Below, in pieces: positions 17,098 through 25,815 of a stretch of 64,000 bases of DNA. Position numbers and translations under genes: made by a program. The notes under the pieces were generated by a model. The model was not told the origin of the DNA and searched no databases. It was given only the letters and a program-made list of their open reading frames with translations. Where the stretch lies: NCBI GenBank assembly GCA_034435055.1, contig DAOTXS010000041.1, positions 1-64,000 on the forward strand, in the 5' to 3' direction. The stretch is from DAOTXS01 sp034435055. GTDB lineage: Bacteria > Chloroflexota > Anaerolineae > UBA4142. Numbering within the stretch: the stretch's first letter is position 1; every line of letters starts with the position of its first letter.

Positions 17098-18594
17098 TTA
17101 CTTTGGGGCATTCTCTTTGAGAATGTCGTTCGATTTTTTCACCGCGGCGTCGAGCAACGCTTTGACATCTGCTTTGGGATCAGCGAGAACTTTGCTCAAC
17201 ACATCGGTGTCGATCAGCGCGCGCACCGGGTCATAACCAGCCACCGGCGATTCGACCATCGAGTACTGCGCCCAATCGAACATCTTGGCGTACGAGTCCG
17301 CCACCGGCCCCCACGACGGGTCTTTCTTGAACGCGGCGATGACGTCTGCCTTGGCGCTGTTGCGCACCGGGAGATAACCGGTGGCGGTTGCCCACTTGGT
17401 CGTCTGTTCTTTTTGACCCAGGAACTTGATGACGAGCCACGCGGCAAGTTCTTTTTCCGGCGTCGTCTTGTACACCGACACGCTCGCACCGTAGAGGTTG
17501 ATGGCAGGTTTGCCGGTGTTCGGCGGCATTGCAATGTCCCAGGTGAATTTACCACCCTTGCTCACCGCTTCGTTGTAGAACGGCAGACCGGACGACGAGG
17601 CAAAGACGAAGAGAATTTCGCCCGCGCCAAAACGATTCTGTTCGCCGAAGCGTTCGCTCGTCGGAATTTCGACGGCGCACTTGTTGGCAATCATGCGTTG
17701 AATCATCGTCATCGCATCGATACCGGCTTGGCTGTTGTAGACATACGACAAACCGTCTTCGGCGAGGATACGACCGCCGCGCGCAAAGACGAGCGTCGCA
17801 AAGTTCGAAGCGTCGTGGCGGACTGCCCAGCCATATTTCTTGTTGGCGGGATCGGCGACCTTGCACGCGGCTTCTTCCCACGTTTTCCAATCGGTTGGAA
17901 TCTTGTCATACCCGGCTTTCTTGAGCATGTCCATATTGACGTACATCACATCCATCGAGCGTTGAGTTGGAAAGCCGAGGACTTCGCCTTTGAATTGCGG
18001 GTTGGCATCGCTGGCAAGGAATGCCGCGAAATAATCTTTGGTGTCATCCGCGCTCAAACCGTACTTGGTGCTCTTGACGAACGGCGTCAAGTCGATCACC
18101 GCGCCTTGATTGCGGTAGAACGCGGCTTGGTTCTGGTACGCCACCGAAATTTCTGGCGGTGCGCCGGCTTGGATCGCCGCGTTAACTTTGTTGTACACGT
18201 CATTGTAGGATGCGCCACCGATTTCGGCTTTGGCGGTGATGCCGTACGGATTCGTCTTGTTGAATTCATCGAGCATCGTTTGGAGCAAGTCCTGGTCTTT
18301 TTGCGGACGGTTGTGCCAGTACGTCACCGTAACTTTTTTGCCCATCAAATCGATGGCATCGACCTCAGCCGTGGTCTTGGGCGGGTTGTTGATCTTGACC
18401 GCCGTCGGCGCAACCGTTGGCGGTTTAGTTGGCACCGCCGTCGGCGCAACGCTGGATGCCACACTGGATGCCACGCTTGACGATGAGCTTGGTGGGGGTG
18501 GCGGTGGCGCTTTGGTTGGCTCGGGTGTTGGCGCAACGCATGCCACCAACCCCAATGCCACAATCAATGCAATGATCAAGAACAATTTTTTCAT
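17098..18594 (-). CDS. carbohydrate ABC transporter substrate-binding lipoprotein
   Basis: A 498-residue extracellular binding protein of the sugar family 1 type. A signal peptide ends in the lipobox LVAC (Cys19), followed by a Pro- and Ser-rich tether (about 20-75, runs of P, S and VASS repeats), then the mature domain with VTYWHNRP and LQTMLDEFNKTNP typical of maltose/oligosaccharide binding proteins. It is tethered outside the membrane and delivers sugar to the permeases encoded upstream. A GGAGGAG site precedes the ATG. The sugar is unknown. No ATPase gene is adjacent, so a shared MsmK-like ATPase elsewhere is likely. Confidence 0.92.
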   Translation of the reverse strand: MKKLFLIIALIVALGLVACVAPTPEPTKAPPPPPPSSSSSVASSVASSVAPTAVPTKPPTVAPTAVKINNPPKTTAEVDAIDLMGKKVTVTYWHNRPQKDQDLLQTMLDEFNKTNPYGITAKAEIGGASYNDVYNKVNAAIQAGAPPEISVAYQNQAAFYRNQGAVIDLTPFVKSTKYGLSADDTKDYFAAFLASDANPQFKGEVLGFPTQRSMDVMYVNMDMLKKAGYDKIPTDWKTWEEAACKVADPANKKYGWAVRHDASNFATLVFARGGRILAEDGLSYVYNSQAGIDAMTMIQRMIANKCAVEIPTSERFGEQNRFGAGEILFVFASSSGLPFYNEAVSKGGKFTWDIAMPPNTGKPAINLYGASVSVYKTTPEKELAAWLVIKFLGQKEQTTKWATATGYLPVRNSAKADVIAAFKKDPSWGPVADSYAKMFDWAQYSMVESPVAGYDPVRALIDTDVLSKVLADPKADVKALLDAAVKKSNDILKENAPK

Positions 18595-18645
18595 TTTGGC
18601 TTCTCCTCCAGAAGTTGGATTGGGTTTTTCTTGGGCGTCCTTTTT

Positions 18646-19560
18646 CTATCCCTTGATGCCGGTTGTAATCACCCCCTCCTTGAAATATTTTTGGGTCAGG
18701 AAGTAAAACACCAGAACCGGAATGACGACGATAGTTGCAAACGCCATCATCAATTGCACGCGCGTGCCACCCTCACTCGCCATGAATTGTTGCAAGCCAA
18801 CGGCGAGCACACGCATATTGCTGTCGCGCGTGACAATCAGGGGCCATTTGAACGCATCCCACGACGCGATAAAGTTCAACATCGCCGTCGTTACGATGGC
18901 GGGCTTGCTCAACGGTACGACTACGGCAAAGAGGTAACGCAAATGTCCCGCGCCATCGATGGTCGCCGCATCGAACAAGTCTTTGGGAATCTGCATAAAG
19001 AACTGGCGCAGTAAAAAGATGCCAAAGACGCTGGCGAGGAACGGTACGATAAGCGCGGCAAAGCCGTTGTACCAACCCAGGTTGAACATCATCACAACTT
19101 TGGGAACGAGCGTGAGATCGGGGGGAATCATCAACGTGGCAAGAATCAGAATGAAAATAAAATTCTTGCCAGGTAAATTCATCTGCGCCAGCGCGTACGC
19201 GGACAAGATCGACGTGAGCAAAATGCCAACGACCGTCGCAAGACTGACGATGACGCTGTTGGCAAAGTAACGCGCGACGAGCGGCATTTGCCACGTCTTA
19301 TCGATGCCGACGTTGGTGATCGCGTCCGGGTAATTTTGGAATTGCAACGATTCGTCGCCGAACGGAAACCAGGGCCAAAAATTGTTATTGATGATGTCGC
19401 CATACGTTTTAAGCGAAGTCATGATCATATACAAAAAGGGCATGACTGACGCAAACGCGCCGAGGATCAGAATCGTGTAGATCAGCACACGTGACCAATC
19501 GATCTGCATATTAAAACGATTGGCCCGCGTGGCTGGCATCACATCAAGTTGGGTTGCCAT
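18646..19560 (-). CDS. carbohydrate ABC permease (MalG-type)
   Basis: A 304-residue inner-membrane permease with six helices. The cytoplasmic EAA-loop DAATIDGAGHLRYLFAVVVP (about 200-219) binds the ATPase. The C-terminal half matches the MalG/LacG family. The ATG has an AGGAG site eight bases upstream. It is the second gene of the operon, between the MalF-type permease (12-base gap) and the binding protein. Confidence 0.93.
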   Translation of the reverse strand: MATQLDVMPATRANRFNMQIDWSRVLIYTILILGAFASVMPFLYMIMTSLKTYGDIINNNFWPWFPFGDESLQFQNYPDAITNVGIDKTWQMPLVARYFANSVIVSLATVVGILLTSILSAYALAQMNLPGKNFIFILILATLMIPPDLTLVPKVVMMFNLGWYNGFAALIVPFLASVFGIFLLRQFFMQIPKDLFDAATIDGAGHLRYLFAVVVPLSKPAIVTTAMLNFIASWDAFKWPLIVTRDSNMRVLAVGLQQFMASEGGTRVQLMMAFATIVVIPVLVFYFLTQKYFKEGVITTGIKG

Positions 19561-19571
19561 ATCGATTGCTC

Positions 19572-20627
19572 CTAATCATAGACCACGCGGCTACCCGCCA
19601 CGCGATTCTGGATGATCGTCAAGCTGAGAATGACGACGAACAAGATGAACGACAATGCCGCGCTGTACCCGTATCGATTGAATTGGTACAGTTGTTGAAA
19701 GATGTAGATGCTGGAAGTGGTCGTTGCGTTGCCGGGTCCGCCGCCGGTCATCACGTAAATGTGATTGAAGGCTTTGAAGATGCCGATCACGGTGATAATC
19801 AAGATGAAGAAGGTTGTCGGCGAGAGCAACGGAAAGGTGATGTGGCGGAATAATTTCCAACCACTCGCGCCATCCACTTTGGCGGCGTCGTACAATTCGC
19901 CCGGGATGTTGCCCAGCCCGGCGAGAAAGAGCGTAATGTCATAACCGAGGAAGACCCAGGTAGTGTACAAAATGACGGCAATCAACGCCAGACTAGGCCC
20001 CGCCGCCCATTCCGGCAAAGTAGTATTCATCGCACGCGCCATCAACGTGAAGATGCCGGTGGGTTCGCCAAGCCACTTCCAGACCTTTTCCGGATCCATC
20101 ACGCCGAGCCGAATGAGAATGGTATTGATCAACCCCTTGTCCGGATTGTAGAGGAAACTCCAGACGGCGGCAGACGCAACCGACGAAGTGATGTAAGGCA
20201 GAAAGAATGCCACGCGAAAAAGTTCTTTGCCGCGAATGTTTTGAAAGAGCAAATAGGCAATGAACAATGCCAAGCCCAATTGAATTGGGACGGAAATGAT
20301 CGCGTAGGTTGCGGTAACGATCAGCGACTGCCACATTTTTTCATCGGCAAAGGCGCGCAGATAATTGTCAAAGCCGACGAACTTGACGCAGGGACCGACC
20401 CAGCGGTCAAACACATTTTCGGCGCCAATCGCAGCGGCGGGTTTCCAATCGCACGTGCTGATGAACGCGCCGAAAAAGATGGGGAAGAAATCGAAGACAA
20501 TCAGGATGGTTAACGCCGGCGCAAGGAGGATATATCCGAGGCCGATTTCCCGGAGTCTGCGCCATTGCCGTCCCGATAGGAGACCCCGGGACACCGTACC
20601 TTTTAACGTCGCTGTTTCTGTCGCCAT
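19572..20627 (-). CDS. carbohydrate ABC permease (MalF-type)
   Basis: A 351-residue permease, partner of the downstream MalG-type protein. It has six to seven helices and the EAA-loop ELYDAAKVDGASGWKLFRHI. I use the ATG at 20627 because GAGAGGTGAT directly precedes it; a TTG four codons upstream is possible. As first gene of the operon it lies about 340 bases from the divergent YwaF-like gene. Placing both permeases before the binding protein reverses the usual order. Confidence 0.92.
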   Translation of the reverse strand: MATETATLKGTVSRGLLSGRQWRRLREIGLGYILLAPALTILIVFDFFPIFFGAFISTCDWKPAAAIGAENVFDRWVGPCVKFVGFDNYLRAFADEKMWQSLIVTATYAIISVPIQLGLALFIAYLLFQNIRGKELFRVAFFLPYITSSVASAAVWSFLYNPDKGLINTILIRLGVMDPEKVWKWLGEPTGIFTLMARAMNTTLPEWAAGPSLALIAVILYTTWVFLGYDITLFLAGLGNIPGELYDAAKVDGASGWKLFRHITFPLLSPTTFFILIITVIGIFKAFNHIYVMTGGGPGNATTTSSIYIFQQLYQFNRYGYSAALSFILFVVILSLTIIQNRVAGSRVVYD

Positions 20628-20965
20628 ATCACCTCTCAAAGGTCGGTCTTGTCTGCCTGAGCGATTGAATCATCGTCGAGGTTGGCTTGCCCATAAAAGG
20701 GTACCACATTCTCATAAATTTGGCAAGTTGGAAAAAACTAAAACCATAAATTGGCAATCGCTTGACAAGTATTGGTCAAGGGATCAAACCAGAATGCGAC
20801 TATGCTACTTGGTGAATGTTAAGGCAAGTTTAATTCCCTGTTATCATTTCTTAACCCGGGTGCACGTGTGCCAAAGATTGGCGATAAATTTTGAACCTAT
20901 TTTCTTTTTGTTTTCCGCAAATCCAAGTATAATCGATGCAACATTCCGCACGCCCGGAGGTATCG
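20628..20965. other. divergent intergenic region
   Basis: This 338-base stretch separates the ABC operon (-) from the YwaF-like gene (+). I see no gene in it. A short inverted repeat CTTGAC/GTCAAG (20761-20780) and, on the minus strand, a weak TTGCCA-17-TACCCT pair could serve the ABC operon. On the plus strand a TATAAT box (20928-20933) serves the YwaF-like gene. No copy of the LacI operator seen at 57047 is present. Confidence 0.5.
20928..20933 (+). promoter_or_regulatory. -10 box of YwaF-like gene
   Basis: TATAAT lies 32 bases upstream of the ATG; the -35 position (TTTTTG) is poor. A GGAGG site at 20956-20960 follows it. Confidence 0.45.
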
Positions 20966-21199
20966 ATGCTCGAATTCTTTGCGAAAGATTGGAAAGGTCC
21001 GGCGTTCGAACTCTTTGGCACGCCGCATCTCGTCGGCATTGCGCTCATCATCGCGATCAACCTGTTCCTCATCTTCGGTTGGAAAAATCCGTCGCCGCGC
21101 GCGAAGAAAATTTTTCGGTACACGCTTGCCACGATTCTCGTTGTCAACGAATGGGCGTGGCATTGGTGGAATTGGACAGCATGGCAAAAAGCCCTATAA
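20966..21199 (+). pseudogene. 5' part of YwaF/TIGR02206-like membrane protein gene (interrupted)
   Basis: The first 77 codons match the start of the TIGR02206/YwaF membrane protein family as I recall it: FELFGTPHLVGIALIIAI, then a second helix ending in NEWAWHWWNW. A full protein has about six helices and over 200 residues. Here similarity stops after WNWTAW and the frame closes at 21199. The matching C-terminus reappears at 22383-22552, so the middle has been replaced by foreign DNA carrying a different gene. GGAGG at 20956-20960 fixes the ATG. Confidence 0.75.
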
Positions 21200-21200
21200 T
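21173..21200 (+). promoter_or_regulatory. promoter at the left scar junction
   Basis: TGGACA (21173-21178) and TATAAT (21195-21200) are 16 bases apart and lie where YwaF similarity ends. They probably drive the inserted membrane-protein gene, whose GAGGAGG ribosome site is at 21241-21247. Confidence 0.5.
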
Positions 21201-21257
21201 GAAGAAAAATCATATTAACCAGTTTAGTTGATTCGATAATTGAGGAGGGCTTAGCAA

Positions 21258-22382
21258 ATGGAAACGCTACACAAGAAACCAATCGAACCAATTGAAAGTT
21301 ACGATCCTTTGCACAGATTCTTAACTCGAACACTGCGTTTTTTGCCATTCACATATGGACTTTTTATCTTTATAGCAGATGTACTGGTCGATAGCTGGAT
21401 TGGTTGGCGCTTCAATGTATTTCTCTCAAGTTCTGGAACTCCTGGCTTGCTACAAGACTATACCGCTTTAGTAGTGGATTTTGTGTCTAATCCCATTCTA
21501 TGCGGGCTGTATTTGTGGACGATGACAGGAACTACAGGACTGTTCCAGCAGTTGCAGTTGTCTAGCGTCTTCGCTTCAGAATCTGCGGTGAGCGATCATG
21601 TGGATCAGAACCGTCCAGTATTTCGCAATCGTTACGTTTTCTACATAATACTTGGTGCGTCTTTGATATTTTCGTTATTCCAACTCGCCGCATACAATCA
21701 ATGGATTCCATGGAAAACTGTTGGAGGATATCTTGAATTGAGTCCTTCAGGTAGCTTTGCGCGAGCCCCCTTTTGGTTTTTGACCTTCTATGGTTTGGCA
21801 TACGGCATGTTTAATGTTGGCGTAACAATTAAAGTCCTTAGTGGATTATTCCGCACTAAAGGAATCAAGGTGATTCCACTGCATCCTGATCAATGTGGAG
21901 GATTGGGAAGTATTAGCCGATACTCTATCAAGATTGCCTATGCAATAGGATCGATAGGGCTAGTGATCTCTGCAATGACGGTCTACGAGTTCCAGCAAGG
22001 AACACTACTGACGAAATACCCAGTCATGGTTGCTATAGGTGCATACATTGTTTTGGCTCCTCTGTTCTTTTTTGGGTCATTAGCGACAGCACACGATGCT
22101 ATGAGTGAGGCAAAGAATACGGATTTGCTTGGACTGGCTCATCGATTTGATAGTATATATAGTCAACTGAAGAAGGATGCTGTCGGTTCCGATAAGGATT
22201 ACGAAAATGGTATTAAGCAGCTTGAGCAGTCAAAGAAATTATACCAAATCGCAGAGGGGTTTCCAGTATGGCCCTTTGATTTCGGTAGTTTACGTCGCTT
22301 CTTCACTATCGTAACAGCACCATTACTTCCGGCATTGGTCTCCGTTGCAGCCGGGGCAATGGGCCGTTTGTTACTTCCATAA
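21258..22382 (+). CDS. membrane protein of unknown family inside the split ywaF
   Basis: I do not recognise this 374-residue protein. It has about five or six hydrophobic segments (about 32-50, 68-90, 126-148, 178-200, 225-245, 255-275), a cytoplasmic-looking loop with PLHPDQCGGLG (about 214-224), a charged helical stretch (about 300-335: LKKDAVGSDKDYENG) and a final PLLPALVSVAAGAMG segment. Base use is clearly more AT-rich than in neighbours, with codons such as TTA, ATA and AGT. A GAGGAGG site sits ten bases before the ATG. The gene replaces the middle of a YwaF-like gene, so it probably arrived by horizontal transfer. No enzyme motif or partner gene is visible. Confidence 0.8.
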   Translation: METLHKKPIEPIESYDPLHRFLTRTLRFLPFTYGLFIFIADVLVDSWIGWRFNVFLSSSGTPGLLQDYTALVVDFVSNPILCGLYLWTMTGTTGLFQQLQLSSVFASESAVSDHVDQNRPVFRNRYVFYIILGASLIFSLFQLAAYNQWIPWKTVGGYLELSPSGSFARAPFWFLTFYGLAYGMFNVGVTIKVLSGLFRTKGIKVIPLHPDQCGGLGSISRYSIKIAYAIGSIGLVISAMTVYEFQQGTLLTKYPVMVAIGAYIVLAPLFFFGSLATAHDAMSEAKNTDLLGLAHRFDSIYSQLKKDAVGSDKDYENGIKQLEQSKKLYQIAEGFPVWPFDFGSLRRFFTIVTAPLLPALVSVAAGAMGRLLLP

Positions 22383-22552
22383 AACATACAAACATCGCGC
22401 GCAAACCAGACACGGCAAGCTTGATGGATGTAATGCCGGCATGGCCCTGGTATATTCTTGTTCTCGAAGTGATTGGCTTTGGGGTGTTCCTCATTTTGTA
22501 TTTGCCGTTTGCCATCAAAGATTGGCGCGCGAAACAAACCGGGGTGCGATAA
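22383..22552 (+). pseudogene. 3' remnant of YwaF-like gene
   Basis: After the stop of the inserted gene, an open frame reads RKPDTASLMDVMPAWPWYI and LEVIGFGVFLILYLPFAI before stopping at 22552. This resembles the last helix and tail of YwaF-type proteins and fits the 5' remnant at 20966-21199. It has no start of its own. Confidence 0.7.
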
Positions 22553-22561
22553 CCGCACCCC
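22541..22561. repeat. hairpin GGGGTGCG/CGCACCCC
   Basis: A perfect 8-bp stem with a five-base loop overlaps the stops of the ywaF remnant (+) and the GT4 gene (-). It is placed like a bidirectional terminator but lacks a clear T-tract. Confidence 0.5.
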
Positions 22562-23637
22562 TACGATTCATATACTTGCATCACCCGCTCGACCATTTTC
22601 TCCACCGTAAACTCCGATTGAACGCGTAATCGTCCTGCCGCGCCCATCCGCGCGCGCAATGCCGGATCATCGATCAAGCGATTGATGGCACGCACCAGCG
22701 CGCGTGAATCGCGCGCGGGGACCACCATCCCGGTCTGATCGTTCACATTCACAAAACTTGTCCCCGTTCCCAGTTCGGTGCACACGACCGGCTTGCCCGC
22801 CGCCATCGCTTCCAACTGCACCGCGCCAAACGCCTCGCTCCGTTCCGACGCCGGCAACACAAAAATATCCGACGCCGCGTAATAGCTCGGCAATTCGGCG
22901 TCGCTCACTTCGCCGGCGAATGTTACGCGCTCGCTTACATTTAATCGTTGCGCTAATTCTTGCCACGCGCGTGCCATCGGTCCCGTGCCGACAATCGTCA
23001 AATGCGCGTGCGGGATTTCGCGCATCGCCTCCAGCAAATAGTTCACACCTTTGTAGTAACGCAAATGACCAACGAAGAGGAGTGACGGGTGCTGAGTGGC
23101 GAGGGATGTGGCACATTCAAATGGCACAGGATCGATGCCCAATGGCACGACGACGCATTTGTTTTTGTAGCGCGCCAAAACCGGCGACGATGCGATGTAA
23201 CTTGGACTCGTGGCGATGATTTTGTCCGCGCGCGCGAGCACCCGTTTCATCAACGGGGCGTACACCGCGCGCAAAAATTTCTGCCGAATAATGTCGCTGT
23301 GGTAGGTGATGATCGTTTTTCGTGCGCGCCCAAAAAACAGATCGGCAATTTCACCAAGCGGGTACGGAAAATGTAAATGCGTCACGTCTGCCGTTTCGCG
23401 TCGCATCCAATCGAACAAGGCAAGACTGATTGGCGCGGAAGAAATCGTCGCCAGACGTGATGCAAAAATAACACGCACGCCGTTCAACGCTTCGACGTGC
23501 GTGTGGCGATCCCGGCTCGTAACGAGAACACTGACGTTGTGTCCGCGCCCAACTTGCGCTTCGGCGAGCAATTTGATGTGATTTTCAATTCCGCCGACGA
23601 CGGGAAAATAATCTTTATAGACGTGGAGGATTTTCAT
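22561..23637 (-). CDS. glycosyltransferase family 4
   Basis: A 358-residue GT-B fold transferase using a nucleotide sugar. Typical parts are KILHVYKDYFPVVGGIE at the N-terminus (glycine-rich acceptor loop), FVGHLRYYKG at the start of the donor domain, and the GT4 signature EAFGAVQLEAMAAGKPVV with the catalytic-type Glu pair. It is the last gene of the polysaccharide cluster, 35 bases after the oxidoreductase. A short seven-base repeat array is visible near codons 176-187. The sugar is unknown. Confidence 0.92.
   Translation of the reverse strand: MKILHVYKDYFPVVGGIENHIKLLAEAQVGRGHNVSVLVTSRDRHTHVEALNGVRVIFASRLATISSAPISLALFDWMRRETADVTHLHFPYPLGEIADLFFGRARKTIITYHSDIIRQKFLRAVYAPLMKRVLARADKIIATSPSYIASSPVLARYKNKCVVVPLGIDPVPFECATSLATQHPSLLFVGHLRYYKGVNYLLEAMREIPHAHLTIVGTGPMARAWQELAQRLNVSERVTFAGEVSDAELPSYYAASDIFVLPASERSEAFGAVQLEAMAAGKPVVCTELGTGTSFVNVNDQTGMVVPARDSRALVRAINRLIDDPALRARMGAAGRLRVQSEFTVEKMVERVMQVYES
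23078..23112. repeat. possible heptamer array inside GT4 gene
   Basis: Five 7-bp units in register on the plus strand: AGGAGTG, ACGGGTG, CTGAGTG, GCGAGGG, ATGTGGC. They encode ATSLATQHPSLL-like residues just before FVGHLRYYKG. This is more degenerate than the other arrays. Confidence 0.45.
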
Positions 23638-23648
23638 TTTATGTGATT

Positions 23649-23676
23649 GTAGGGAGCGAGGTTACCTTGCTCCTAC
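23649..23676. repeat. imperfect hairpin at end of oxidoreductase gene
   Basis: GTAGGGAGCGAGGT pairs with ACCTTGCTCCTAC, with one bulge and one mismatch and a two-base loop. It overlaps the stop codon of the Gfo/Idh gene and lies before the GT4 start. Confidence 0.45.
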
Positions 23677-24722
23677 GACGTCCCATTCCAAGTTCCATTG
23701 CGCATGATCACCGGCTTGCCCGTCCGCGCCGATTCGTACATCGCTAACACCAACGCCACCGATTTGCGCGCGGCATGTCCATCTGTACGCGGCGCGCGAT
23801 TTTCTTGCAACGCGGCAATCAGATCGGCGATCACGGCTTTGTGACTGAAACCATACACCGACGGTGGATCAACTTGGTCGCGCGTCAACAATTCGCGTTC
23901 GTGTTCCAACTCCCCTTCGATTTTCCAAAACACTTTGCGATTCAATGCCGTGCCGCCGACCTTCACCGAGCCGCGTTCGCCAAACAACGCTACCGATCCT
24001 TCCAAGTTTTCCGGATACGTAACGGTCGATCCTTCGACGACACCCAGTGCGCCGCTTGTGAATCGAAGCGTTGCGACGCCAATATCTTCTGCTTGCATTT
24101 TGTGCGCAAGCGTCGCGGTGTACGCAAACACACTCTCGACTTCACCCATCAACCATTGCAACGCGTCGATATGATGAATCGATTGATTCATCAGCGCGCC
24201 GCCATCCATCGACCACGTGCCGTGCCAGCCATCCTCGTAATATTCTTGCGGACGATACCACCGCACCGTTGCATTTCCCAGCAAAATTTTTCCCAAACGA
24301 TTTTCATCGACCACGCGACGCAGATCGCGCATTGGTGGATTGTACCGATTCTGAAGCACGATGCACAATTTTTTCCCGGTCGCTTTTGCGGTGGCGATCA
24401 TTTGATCCGCATCCCGCAAATTCAACGCCATTGGTTTTTCGCAAATCACGTGTTTGCCGGCTTGCAACGCCTCAATCGTCATTGGCGCGTGCATTCCGCT
24501 CGGCGTGCAAATGCTTATCACATCGATGTCGTTGCGTTCGAGCATTCGCCGATAATCGGTGTACGCAACCGCGTTGTGTTCTTTGGCGCAGCGTTCCGCG
24601 CGCGACGCGATGACATCACACACGGCGATCAAGCAAGCATCTGGTAGCTCCGCAATGGATTGCACGTGGCGCGGCGACACGCGCCCGCAACCGATCAACC
24701 CAAATCGAATTGGTTCACTCAT
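23673..24722 (-). CDS. Gfo/Idh/MocA family oxidoreductase
   Basis: A 349-residue NAD(P)-dependent sugar dehydrogenase-like protein. The Rossmann entry is FGLIGCGRVSPRH (about 7-19), with the family motif CEKPMALN (about 93-100) and a catalytic-type His in NQSIHHIDAL (about 178-187). In polysaccharide clusters such enzymes oxidise or reduce UDP-sugars (for example WbpB-type UDP-GlcNAcA 3-dehydrogenase). The ATG overlaps the next GT4 stop by eight bases. The exact sugar is inferred to be a cluster precursor only. Confidence 0.9.
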   Translation of the reverse strand: MSEPIRFGLIGCGRVSPRHVQSIAELPDACLIAVCDVIASRAERCAKEHNAVAYTDYRRMLERNDIDVISICTPSGMHAPMTIEALQAGKHVICEKPMALNLRDADQMIATAKATGKKLCIVLQNRYNPPMRDLRRVVDENRLGKILLGNATVRWYRPQEYYEDGWHGTWSMDGGALMNQSIHHIDALQWLMGEVESVFAYTATLAHKMQAEDIGVATLRFTSGALGVVEGSTVTYPENLEGSVALFGERGSVKVGGTALNRKVFWKIEGELEHERELLTRDQVDPPSVYGFSHKAVIADLIAALQENRAPRTDGHAARKSVALVLAMYESARTGKPVIMRNGTWNGTS

Positions 24723-25815
24723 CCTTCACCACATCTCGATAAACTTGCAACGTTGCGCGCGCGGTCTGCTCCCACGAAAATTCTGCCGCGCGTGCTAGAC
24801 CACGCTCGCGCAAACGTTCGCGCAAGCCGGGATTGTCCAAAAGATTTTCCAACGCCTCGCGCACATCCTTCGTCCTTAAATCGAAAAACAAGCCGGCATC
24901 ACCAACGACCTCGCGCAAACTGGGAATATTGCTACACGTCACCGGCGTACCGCACGCCATCGCTTCCAGTGGTGGCAAACCAAATCCTTCGTACTGCGAG
25001 GGAAACACAAACAACGTTGCGCCGCCATACAACGCCGGCAAATCGGCTTCATCGATTCTGCCCAAAAACAAAATCCGCGTCGATGATTTTTCTGCAACGG
25101 TGCGCGCTTCCGGGTAACGCGTGTCCCAATGCCCGGCGATCACCAGCGTGGTCGCGCGCGCGACTTGCGAATCGGCAAACGCGCGCACCAACATCAATAA
25201 ATTCTTGTGCGGTTTGTTGCTCCCCAAGTATAACACATAATCGCCGGGCAAGTTGTACTTTTGCCGCACCGCATCGATTGCCGAACGCGACGGCAGGACA
25301 AAACGCTGATCCGGCGCAAGTGGTGTAACGACGACGTGATGTTGTCGCACATCGAAAAACCGGGCAAGGTCGGCGCGCGTGGTTTCAGAAATCGATAACA
25401 CGGCGCGTGTCGCGCGCAACGCGAACCAATGTGCCCAGCGATACACCAAGCGTTGCGCGGCGGAAAAATAGTTTGGAAAAATCGACGGGATGAAATCGTA
25501 ACACGTAAAAACTGCCGGCACGCTCGGCGCGTACGGCATCAGATAGTACGGGCTGTGATAAATCGTCGCGCGCGCGCGGCGCAAAGCGAGCGGCACACGC
25601 CATTGCTGGCTAAGTGAAAACGGCGAGGCATGGCATTCGATTTGCGGCAACGTCGGCAAAGGGATTCTGCCGCGCGCCGCTGAATCCACGAGCAAACCCA
25701 AATCCAGTGCCGGCGCAATCGCGTGCAACCCGCGTGCCAGATTGACGACGTAGCGTCCGATGCCGGGAAAGTGCGTCGTCGCACAGCGCGCATCGAGTAC
25801 GACTCGCATCATCAT
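24715..25815 (-). CDS. glycosyltransferase family 4
   Basis: A 366-residue GT-B enzyme of the mannosyltransferase-like GT4 group. It shows HFPGIGRYVVNLARGL at the start, YLGSNKPHKN at the donor domain entry, and EGFGLPPLEAMACGTPV, the GT4 E-x7-E motif. The start lies in an ATGATGATG run at 25815 that overlaps the stop of the preceding gene; any of the three ATGs may be used. It closely resembles the next GT4 upstream, so the two are probably duplicates that now add different residues. Confidence 0.92.
   Translation of the reverse strand: MMMRVVLDARCATTHFPGIGRYVVNLARGLHAIAPALDLGLLVDSAARGRIPLPTLPQIECHASPFSLSQQWRVPLALRRARATIYHSPYYLMPYAPSVPAVFTCYDFIPSIFPNYFSAAQRLVYRWAHWFALRATRAVLSISETTRADLARFFDVRQHHVVVTPLAPDQRFVLPSRSAIDAVRQKYNLPGDYVLYLGSNKPHKNLLMLVRAFADSQVARATTLVIAGHWDTRYPEARTVAEKSSTRILFLGRIDEADLPALYGGATLFVFPSQYEGFGLPPLEAMACGTPVTCSNIPSLREVVGDAGLFFDLRTKDVREALENLLDNPGLRERLRERGLARAAEFSWEQTARATLQVYRDVVKDE

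Noticed and set aside
20761..20780. CTTGAC/GTCAAG inverted repeat as a regulator site of the ABC operon
   Set aside because: Only six-base arms, far from any clear promoter, and no matching regulator is nearby.
21200..22390. Insertion sequence or prophage cargo at the split ywaF
   Set aside because: No transposase, integrase, terminal inverted repeat or target duplication was found, so it is described only as a foreign module.
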